This document shows positions 14,406 to 24,800 of a stretch of 26,820 nt of DNA, piece by piece. Within the stretch, counting starts at the first letter, position 1, and every line of letters begins with the position of its first letter. The stretch is from Naegleria lovaniensis (Eukaryota > Heterolobosea > Eutetramitea > Acrasida > Naegleriidae): positions 1-26,820 of the forward strand of contig NW_025407904.1 of the NCBI RefSeq assembly GCF_003324165.1. Direction: 5' to 3'. The notes beneath the pieces were generated by a model that was not told the origin of the DNA, did no database searches, and worked only from the letters and a program-made list of their open reading frames with translations. Both the position numbers and the translations under genes were made by a program.

Positions 14406-16541
14406 CTACTTTAAATCCTCTCCTGTTTTGTTAAGCTTATTACGAGCCATCAAAATGGCATTCAAGCTAATACCTCCTCCTCCAATAGCAACTCCTCCTT
14501 TTGGTTTGGTTGAAGTGTTGTTTTTGTTTGTTTCCTCTTCTTGAATCAAGGAACTTGATGAACTTTTTGCCATTCGATTTCCAATGGAAGAAATGACAGA
14601 AGAGGCAGAAGTATTCTCTTCTGTAGTTGTTGACGTTTCTGTTATTTCATCCTTTTTGTGTGGTTGTGATTTTTGAATGGATAATGCTCCAATGGCTCCC
14701 AATTTCTTTTCCAATTTTGAAATTTCCTCCAACTTGTCAAATTCATTTTGATTTGGCAATTCAATATCGTGCTGATCAGTAGTAGCTTCAATGACATGAT
14801 TCAATAACGAGGAAATATTCGTACGAGTTTTCTCTCGACGAGGTTTTGCAATTTTTGCCTTTTTCACAACCATGGTTCCCTGTGAATGTGTTTCATCACC
14901 ATTTTCAGACTTTTCCACAGAACTTGTGGAATCTGAAACGATCGAAGAATTTGAATCTTTCAATGTTCTTAATTGTAATTTCTGTTTCAATCGTTCTCCA
15001 ATCATTCCAACAATGGCAACTCCACTGCTGACACCTCCATGAGGAGAAATTATGGTTGATTCTTCTGTGTTCACATTTGTGGTTGTCTTGGACACATCTG
15101 TCTGACCACTCGTTGACGAGGAATTGGTTGAAGATTCTGCTTGGCCTTGTTTTAACATTTTAGCTAAAGAACTAGTTCTAAATCTCATGGAAGGAACTCG
15201 TTGAGTGGTGGTTGTTGAAGAAGTGGTTGGATGAATGATTTCTTGTTTTTCTTGTTGTGACGTTTCAGAAGTAACACTGACCTTACTGGATTTCTTTTCA
15301 GAAGAATCCAAAGTGTTGCTCATTGATTGTTCCTTGTCGTTTGTGGTGGATGAAGAAGGTTTTTTAAGAATACTCACAGGTTTCACTTCCTTGACAGGTG
15401 ACGTTTGTGGTTGAGAATTCATGGAGGTAGAGCTTGTAACAATTGCTTTTTGAGGTGTTGGATGATTAGAAATTTTCAATTTTTCAACTTGTTGAATTAA
15501 TTCTAATTCTTGACTTTCGAGATCGGAATTGGAATATGGGAAAATAAATGCGAGTATGGCGAATTGAGAAAGAAGGTGTTTTTCAAAGAGAGGTGTCAAA
15601 ATGAGTGAAATTCGATTCACAATGAAGCGTATTTGTGTTAGACATTGAATGCCAATGGTCATTCCAATCACACACCAAATTCCATTTTTGGAAGTTGCCA
15701 TCGATAAGATCCAGCTCAATAACATGATCATGTACAATCCTACTGTTTGAATCAATGCCATTTCCTCTCTCATATAAAATAATTGTTTTGCCAATAATTT
15801 CAACTCTGGATTTGCTAATTGCCAAATTGGAATTAAATATTTTGAATCATGATTTTCTAAAATCTCTGTATTTGCATAGAATACATAAAAACTACACAAC
15901 TTGATCAGAGTGTGTGAAATGATGAGAATCAGTGGCAGTGATAGCAATGTTATGGAAAGAAATGAAAAATGTGAACTCGCATTCACAATAAAAGTTACAA
16001 AATAAAGAGTGTGAATGATGACATTTGAAATGAATGAATAGAATGAAGTGGTGGTTGCGAATGACGATACATTGTTACTTCCAACAGTAGTGACCAAAGC
16101 TGGAGGTCTAAATTGAAAGAGTATGACAACTGTACCGGATTTCCGAATATGGAATTATTGTTATCCGAAATTCGTTTCATCATGATGATGATTTCATACA
16201 ACAATATTTCAGTATAATCATGATCGGTTCATAAATATTTTCAGCATTAACAGTGAATCATGTGAATCCATCCACATGAAGATATATTAAAAATTTCACA
16301 TACCCATCGTGACACTCATCAAAAAGGCCAATAACATGGACACTTGAAACACTAACGAAAAGATTACACTTTCCAACAACAACATGGCAATGTACGGAGA
16401 CAATAATGTAAAAATTGTTTCATCCATCACATAGGAGTGTTGATTCTTTCGCATCACGTCACAATATTGCACCACATAGGAATAATATTTGTAATAACTT
16501 GATACAATGTGGAGGGAGAAGAGGGAAAGAGAAAGAATCAT
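14406..16541 (-). CDS. Multi-pass membrane protein with Ser/Thr-rich tail (two exons)
   Basis: Exon 1 is 16304-16541 (ATG at 16541) and exon 2 is 14406-16099. The intron, 16100-16303 (204 nt), has donor GTATGT and acceptor CCAG. Joining them keeps frame and gives 643 aa; exon 2 alone has no ATG at its start, only TTG. About seven hydrophobic segments can be placed: roughly residues 1-16, 45-78 (one or two), 100-122, 126-152, 195-217, 223-245 and 250-275. The remaining 360 residues are hydrophilic, Ser/Thr-rich and probably cytoplasmic, with basic patches (KPRREKTR) and a Gly-rich end (GGVAIGGGGISLNAILMARNK). The shape resembles a seven-helix receptor with a regulatory tail, but no GPCR family motif is recognised. 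Another in-frame start could exist further upstream. Confidence 0.7.
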
Positions 16542-16766
16542 TTTGAGTTGTTGTTATTGGGAGGTTTGTGGGATTGGCAGGTGTGAAAGATTTTTTTCTT
16601 GTGATTCTTTAGATGAAAAGTGATGTGCCTTTTCATGTGTGACAAGCTCGCTACAATTATGTCTTGCTCACATAAACTGGCGTCACAGACACATTGTTAA
16701 ACCTCAAATTGAATGTAAAAGTAATTTAATGGATGCTTTACAGACCAAAGTTTACATTTCACTTGC

Positions 16767-18155
16767 TCATAGCTGCCTGGAATGATGTGTAAGTGCCTGC
16801 GACCGCTGTGAGTGATTTGATTGAAGCGACAGTGCTTGTGACTGTCGTGACAGTACAGAATGGTGAGAAATGGCCGTCGAATGATCACTCTTTGCCACAC
16901 TTTTTCTGGACACAGTGCTATGAACCTCTGACTTGTCAAGCTTTGGTAAATGCTCCCCCTGTGAATTGTCACAAATATCAGATTGGCGTTTCAACTCTTG
17001 AATATCCTTAACAGAGAGCGCCACGCTAATATTGTCATCATTTTTCTTGAGGTCAGAAATGAGGTTGGAATATCGTCCGTACATGCTCTCAAATTGCTCC
17101 CTCTCTTGCTCTGATAATTTGTTCAGTAGAAATTCTTGTTTTTGTTGAATTTCATCCAGAATTTTAAGAATGTTTCTTCGTGCCTCTTCTTCATGCTTCA
17201 AAGAATGCTCCAGTTGACGAATTCGATCGCTCTCTGCATCACTTCCAATCGAGAAGGACAATTCGGAAGGAGCCTTAGATTTCCTACTCCTCTGCGAATA
17301 TTTGGAGCGTGAGGAGAATATAGATTTGGTATCGAATTTGTCGTCGTTAGTGGCCTCTTTTGTAGGAAGCTCGAGTGATGCATCAGGATTTAAATCGGAA
17401 AATGCTTGACTGATGGCATCACTTTGTTCACGCGTTGGATTCAAAGGAGGAAGACTCTTTGACTTGGAGCCGGTACTGCTATGTTTGGATCGTACGGACA
17501 CCTTGTCATCTTCATTGTTAATTGAGTGCTTGGAAAAATCATGTTCAAAATTGTCCTTTTTCGACAGCTCTGCAGCCAATTCCTCGATTTGTTTTCGCTT
17601 ATTGAGCTTTTTGAGAGGATAAAATGCATCCTTCCTAGGTGGCGGAGGTAATTTTCGTAGACCATTATTGAATTGAGAGTCCTTGTAACTGTGAACGACG
17701 ATAGGTTGGTGGAGTGAGTTTCGTTGATCCAGAATTCCTGTAAATTTCTTGAGTTGAACTTTTCGATTAAGGGCCGTCATGTAATTGGCCAAATCCTGTA
17801 TGGGTGGGTAGATCCTAGCTTTGCCAAACACTGGAGATTGCCGTGCTGGTTGAGGTGTCTCTATGAGATTATTATATACAATTCTGTTGTCATAATTTTC
17901 GGGGTTGTTGATTGATACTTCGGTCAAAAAGGTTCCATCACCACCTGTTCTCTCGTTGCCAACATTTGTTCGTTTTGAAGAGTTATAACTACGAGCAATT
18001 GAGGTTCCATTGAGCTGATTCGGGCTACCATTGTTCAATGATTGATGTGCTCTTCCCAGATTTGAAACCACAATGGAATTATTATTGAAGGTAGCTGTTG
18101 GCTGGGATATCATGAAGGGACTTTGTCCCAAATCTACATTCATTTGCTCAGCCAT
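16767..18155 (-). CDS. Disordered Ser-rich hypothetical protein, 462 aa
   Basis: An ATG opens the frame at 18155. The N-terminal 200 residues are Asn/Ser-rich with a PPPP run (about 172). Residues 220-310 are Ser/Lys/Arg-rich (SKYSQRSRKSK). A coiled-coil segment of about 60 residues (311-370, LEHSLKHEEEARRNILKILDEI) follows. The C-terminal 60 residues are imperfect Ser/His/Gln repeats of the type SRQSQALS. No catalytic domain or membrane segment is visible. It looks like a scaffold or cytoskeleton-associated phosphoprotein, which is only a guess from composition. It is divergent from the channel gene across a 682-bp gap. Confidence 0.65.
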   Translation of the reverse strand: MAEQMNVDLGQSPFMISQPTATFNNNSIVVSNLGRAHQSLNNGSPNQLNGTSIARSYNSSKRTNVGNERTGGDGTFLTEVSINNPENYDNRIVYNNLIETPQPARQSPVFGKARIYPPIQDLANYMTALNRKVQLKKFTGILDQRNSLHQPIVVHSYKDSQFNNGLRKLPPPPRKDAFYPLKKLNKRKQIEELAAELSKKDNFEHDFSKHSINNEDDKVSVRSKHSSTGSKSKSLPPLNPTREQSDAISQAFSDLNPDASLELPTKEATNDDKFDTKSIFSSRSKYSQRSRKSKAPSELSFSIGSDAESDRIRQLEHSLKHEEEARRNILKILDEIQQKQEFLLNKLSEQEREQFESMYGRYSNLISDLKKNDDNISVALSVKDIQELKRQSDICDNSQGEHLPKLDKSEVHSTVSRKSVAKSDHSTAISHHSVLSRQSQALSLQSNHSQRSQALTHHSRQL

Positions 18156-18837
18156 AGGATCGTTGAGGGTTGTCTAAATTATAGTTACGAGTAAGGATGT
18201 TGTTGAGGGTTTGTACAAAAGAATGATTGGTGGTAATTATAACGGCTACTGTTGTTGAGTCCTTAAATACCAATGGATTTCTTAATAGCAATAATCTAGG
18301 AACAATTCAAACTCATTCGGATAAGTATTTCAATCACACTTTCTCTCTATTATTTGATGATGATAAATTCGGGAACAGAACACGACAGAGTGAGCGGGAA
18401 TAGGTGTTGTTGCTTTTTTTCTCTTGGCGTCAAATTTACGGCCGTTAAAATTTCAAAAACGTTTCTGACTGGCATTGAAAGGCCATGCGTATGGCGTGGA
18501 GAGAAACGATGATGCAACAATAGGTCTTATTCTTTGACCAAGTCAACAGAAAATTAAATATTCAGATTGAGTGCCACAATACATTCCCCCTTCCAAAAGC
18601 TTTGCGATTTCCTTGCTCATTATCCAAATATTTGTTTCAAAAGATGATGATGAACAGATGAAAATCATTGGATGGTCATACATTCCAGCGATCATGATTC
18701 TGCAATCAATAGTCATTGTTTTTAATTGATATACTCGAGTGGTGTCCTTGTATCGATGGCTTGATCACTGATGACATTTCGCATCATCCGAAAAAAAATA
18801 CAAACACCATCATCATCATCCACATTCTCACATCATC
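18156..18837. other. 682-bp intergenic region upstream of the channel gene
   Basis: The region lies between two divergent genes and therefore holds both promoters. I looked for tRNA-like cloverleafs, open frames and repeats and found none convincing. There is an ACGGCCGT palindrome near 18438-18445, flanked by A/T-rich sequence, and CAT/ATC-rich sequence just before the start codon. Confidence 0.5.
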
Positions 18838-21800
18838 ATGTCCTCACTGGGCACGAATTCACTCCTGATGTATGCATCGCGTGCAGCGGCATCATCAGGC
18901 TCTCAACAAAATTCAGTCATGTTGGGAGCTGCTGGATCGGGAGGAGGAGCAGTCTTGGTTCCGGTCAGTGAAATATCATCATCAACGACGGCTAGTGCAG
19001 CAACCAATAATCAAGTGCTACACTATGGAGATGTTCTTTCATTGGTGTATGAGGATGAAAAATCTCACATTTCTGTTCGTGGATTGAATCCCATTCGATG
19101 TGGATGTGTCAATTTTCAAGAGAGTTATAAAGCACCTCTCAAAGAATCATTGTTTATGGTCATGAAAGGTGGTTCTTATTCAGCATTGAAACGATACAAT
19201 GAATTTATGGAAATGAAAACAGTCACAACAACTGGCATACATGAAATTATTGCCTCCTCGAGGAGATCTTCAGCTAGGTTCGGGAGAAATGTGGCTGCCA
19301 TGGTCAACACCAATGCAGAAAAGAGTTTGGAATCGAAAAGACTCAAAACCAAGATGCAACGTGAGGAGCAACAAAACAAAATTGAAGCTCAAAGGGTATG
19401 TGGTTGTGTTTGTGAATTAATTATAGTGGGTATAATGTGAACTTTTGTGGAACAATATCATGCATGTGAATTTTTATATTCCCATTACATCATCATCAAA
19501 TAATGTGGCGTGTCACAATTGTGTGTGGCTAAATGTCACTTGTCATTTTTATTCAAAATAATTTTTACATTCTCCGCAACATTGATTTGCCCTTACTAAA
19601 TATTATATAATTACCAATACTTCTGCAAAATTAGGAACTCGGAAAAGTTGTCACTTATGGTGCTAGAATACAGCTCTTGCATTTGGAAACTCAGGAATAT
19701 TTGACAGTACTTCGAACAAATGCAGAGCTTGAAAAAGCTTGCATTGGACTTTCATTGGCTAGCAGTGGAAGTAGAACCTTCTTTCAAATTTTACCACATT
19801 TCAAATTTAGAGCGGTAAGTTTTTGATTATTCTCGATTCACAATCACTCACACCGTTGGTCGCACGAAAAATTGCAAATACCTTTCGTTGAACCATTTAC
19901 ACGAAATTTTAATCGTTTTCGCCACCTCGTGCATTTAAACAATGTTTTTATTTTTAAATATTTTTCAAATCAAATTATTAACTTAGGAGAATGAACCTGT
20001 TCGTCTCTCTGATAAGATCATTCTATTTAATGAAAAGTCAAAGCATACACTCCACTGTTCACAACTCGTGTACAACAAACCAGTAGTGAACAGAGATAAT
20101 AGAAATGAAGTGAATGCAACTGCGTCCAATTCTTCCAATGTATGGAGAATTAATCTTTTTTCTCCATACTCTGCCCATCTCTCCAAAACATTGTTAAAGA
20201 TTGGTGACGTTATTAGACTCTTCCACAAAGATGCAGAAGGATACATTTTTCAACATCATGAACACATCAAATTATTTACAGATAAGAGTGCTCTTTCTTC
20301 CATTTGCTCTCTTTTTGAAATTGAAAATTCAGACCGATTCCGTGGTGGTTTTGCTAGATATAGCGTACCATTCAGGCTCAAACACTTACCAACAGGATGT
20401 TATTTAACAGTTCAAAAAACTGATGTCATAGATCAAAAGAGCAGTGACACTCTAAACGCATCCGACAATGGTTCCGTTACGTCACGGGGTGTTGGAGGCT
20501 GGCTAAAAATTAAGAAAGGACTTAAACAAGTGTTGAGACCTTCATTGACAAAGGAGCCAACCGATGACACACTTTTTACATTCCATTCGCCGGAAGTTGG
20601 AGCTTCTGATGCTGTCGGATACGGTCAACCGATTGAAAGACGTAACTTGGTAAGAATTAGGCATGTGAAAACAGATACATGGCTCCATGCTTCCGAAAGA
20701 TCTACAAAGGACATTATTACTTCACGAAGTGGAAGTATGTTTAGGAGTGATTCTAAATCTTCTTCTCGAAGAGCTTCCATGTCTCCAACACTGGCCATGT
20801 TGAAAGATTCTTCCTTTTTTGTGGATCTTTCATTCGAATACAGAAAAAAAGAAACAGATGTCTTTTCTGTCAGCATGTCTTCAGAGAAAGAATTGAAAGA
20901 TTTTTATGTTGTGAATCAAGTTTTTAGAATAATTGGAAATTTTAGAAAGATGCTCAAAAAATCATCGACACAACAACCTCAAAGAAGTGACATTGAATCC
21001 GTTTTAGAAATGTTGCGGTTTGTGATTCGTTTTTGTACGGAAAGTGGAGAGCAAGATGTCATGAAAAGAGAAGGTATTCCATATCCTGACAGGCAGTCTG
21101 CATTCAGAGATATTGGTCTGATTGATATCATCATGAATATTATTCAAGAGTCGATGAATATTTTTGGAAAAGAGGACAAATGGGATCAATTGTATCAGTA
21201 CAGTTTCCGTTCCATTAGACAAATTACTCTCTTGCATGTTTCCAACAGTTTATACGTATTTGAAAAGTATTTCCATGAATTGCAGAACCATATTTTAGGA
21301 GAATCTTCGAGTGTTGTTTTACATCCAGCTAAAGACTTTTCAACAACCATTGGTCACACGAACACACAACTTCTCATTGGAATGATCAAGGACAATATGG
21401 AACTGTTGAATAGTATTACTCAAAAACAAATTGAAGGGTTCTTTAAGTTACTTGTGGAAAGTGATCAAAGAAACCCACTCTATTTGGACTTGTTGAATAT
21501 TTTGTGTAAATGTGAAGAGAGACCCATTCAAAAGAACCAAAATGATTTGGTGTCACTTTTGAAAAATGCTCTCGAAAAGAATCCAAATCTCTTCATTATT
21601 CCGAGCATTGAGAAGGATGACCCTGTTGTGAAAATACCATCTACAGGAGAAAGCAAATCATTGAAGACTTTTAGCGAGACGGAACATTTTATTTTCATGC
21701 TCACTTCCATTCGTTTCTTTGCTTCGTTGTGCTCAGGAAAAAACAGTCTTGCAATTCCCTTTATTCAACAATTGTTTCCCTACGAGTTAGTTTTGAAATG

Positions 21801-24800
21801 TATCCAAGACACTAAAGCACCTCTCTCGATACGGTCTGCCTTTGCAAATCTCATGGAATATTTGTATGTGGACGCCATTGGAATTGAGGAACAACCTGCC
21901 ATCAAACTCACTAGAAAATGGCTTGCCACAGGAGCTCATATCAAATCAACGTCATTCGAGGAATACAGAGCTCGTCACAAGAAACTCAAAGACTTTATTC
22001 ATGGACACTTTTTCGTAGCCGGTAATCGAAAACTTTCACCTCAATCCGATCAGTCTTTCAATTATCAACTGATCAAGATTTGTTACAAGCTATTCCTGTA
22101 TCGTGCTTATAATCCATATGGAGACGATTTGGAACAGAAGAAACTCGAGAGTTATCAGGACCAAGAAGAAATTTCTGGCATTGTAAACTCATTACTCAAA
22201 ATGTTGAACTCGAGCAATGTTGGAGAAGAGCACTTTATTGAATCTGAGAGTAATAGAACCATCATCAAAATCAAGAACAAAATCAGTGACATTATCCTCT
22301 ATGTTTTAGATATGAGAATTGACGTGCGTATTTCATTGTATCTGGATGTGTACAGCGCCAAAGAAAAAGATGTCGATAATACTTCTAATTTGGACACTAT
22401 TCTCTCCCGAGTCGAAGAAAAAAGCAAAAAGATTCCATTCTTCCAATTTGATTCGGAAGAGCATAACTTTATTCCAGCCATGCTTTCATTGTTACAGTAT
22501 AAAAACAATGAAACTCCAATTAAGGCTCTCAAAATGTTATTGAGATCACACATGCAAGAGATTGAGTTGAAGAATAACCTGGAACGTCTAGTATTACTCA
22601 CCTCTCCAAAACTTGTTCAATCCTATGAAACCATTTTCAATTATTATAACAAGCTCAATAACTTGGTAAACAATGCAACATTCTCAGGAAGCAAACACGA
22701 CTCCAAAGAATACAAAGAATTTAAGAGTACAGTGAACGGAATTGTATCCGACGCCAAAAAGTATGGACCGTCTGCTCAGAGTATTTTGAGAAATTTGCAA
22801 ATTCACGAACTCATGATTACCTGCCTCACAAAAACCTATCCTGAGAATATCAAATTCAATATTTTCCAAAAGGCAGTTTTGGTATTGACAGAATTTGTGA
22901 GGGGCAATCCAGAGAATCAAGTCGAGCTCTTCCCTCATATGCAATTCTTTATCAATATATTTTCTGACAAATTGGACACGAGTGAATTACTTTGCGAAAT
23001 CGTTCGAGACAATCGTGATCTTTTGATGAATATTGATGAAAAACTGATTCACAAATATATTGACAAGGTTGGAGATCTTGGAAAGTTGTCGTGGCATTTG
23101 AACTTTTTACGAGTACTTACTCGAATTGGTACATCGAATATTCAGAGAAATCAGGACATTATTGCCATTTATTTGAGTACTGAACGAAAAGATATCATTG
23201 TTTTATTCAACGATGATGCTGGAATTGAAGAACGTAAGCAACGTATTGAAAACAAGGAATACAAGATATCTGGCTCTCTCCTCAACTATCACATCAACAT
23301 GCTCTATCTGTTGTGTGATTGTACTTTGGGAACTGTGAAAGAGGCTGAAGTGAAAATTCAATCCATTCTCTCCTTTGAAGATTGTCTCTCACTGTTAATA
23401 TCTGAGAACTTGATTCCATTGGTGAGAGATCCACTCATGTCGCTCATGAACGAACTCTACATCAACACGGAAAAGAAATCAAATGATGTTCTTACCAATG
23501 CATCTATTTGGCGACTCTTTAAGCGTATTTCACAAGAAATCAAATATTATGTGAGTTGTAAAGGTAGAAACACGTGCAAGTTAGAAAGAGACATTACCTA
23601 TCAACTTCCACCTCTAAAGAACGACCTCCCTCAAGACGATGACGATATTGAAACCGAATTTTACGTGAGCGAAAAGTATATTTATTCCATCGTAGTACCT
23701 CTATTGAAAAATTATTTTGCCAACTACTTTTCGAAAGAATCTGCATCCAAAGACTCTGCAGAAAATATTAGTGAAATTATCAGTGACATTATTACACAAT
23801 TAATTGAACTCTACACGTTCACAGCAAATCCTAAATACAGAGAAGATATCAGTGACTGTATTTTGGAAATTCGTTCAAGAGCTGCATTACCCATTTCTAT
23901 TGAGACGAAATTTAAAGAGCTCAAGAAAAATAGAGCCATTACAGTGTTATCGCCCAACTCTGTTCTCAATCCAGCCCTGACCATCAATGCTGGAAATGAA
24001 GATGCTAAACGTTTCAAGGCATTCATTGAAACATTACATTTCCAAAGTAGTGAGGCCATTTTCTCAAAACTTGCCAAGTCGTTCGTGGAACAATATGGAG
24101 GTCACTTTAAATGTCTCATTGAGGTTCTGCAAAGAATCATGACCATTGGTATCTCCAAAGATTTGGTTGAAACCTTTGTGGGTGCAGTTGAAACCATCAA
24201 GTATGCCATCAAGGGTCAGAAACCCGAGTTCGTTGTTGATACTGGTATTCCAGAGCTCGTTTTACAATTACTCACTGCCGAGTATGACATTGTTTCACAT
24301 GCCCTTAAACTCTCTCATGAAATGTTAAATTCCGTGGAGACTCGTAAAGTTGTGAACACCATTGTCAGTAGTGGAAGCTATGAATCATTCTTTGTGGCCA
24401 TTAGAAACCGACTACGTCAATCGACCTACGAAGTCAAGGAACATTTCTCCCTCAGAAAACGAAGTACCACTTCTTCCATGTTTAGCAGCCGCAAAGACAA
24501 CAGTCAGGCAAAAGATGTGTTACTTTTCTTGAAACTACTTTGCGAAGGTCACTTTTTACCCAATCAACAAATGTTATATAATCAACCTTTCAACTCGGTT
24601 CCTGTGAACTTGGTTTCCGAATGTGTCGACTATGTCATTAGCTTGTTCAAGTATTTGAGTAATGACAGTGTTGATAACTTTATTCAGGCATTTGACACTC
24701 TCAATGAAATGATCCAGGGACCGTGTATTGAAACTTCGATTGAATTGGCCTCCTCGACAAGATTCTTGGCTGTGATTAATGAAATTTTAGCGAGAAAGGT

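Noticed and set aside
16100-16108. Upstream acceptor TTTAG as the main splice site of the membrane protein gene
   Set aside because: With donor at 16303 it gives the wrong frame; the CCAG acceptor at 16100 keeps the 563-codon frame.
18156-18837. tRNA or other small RNA gene upstream of the channel
   Set aside because: No cloverleaf or box A/B pattern could be found by eye.
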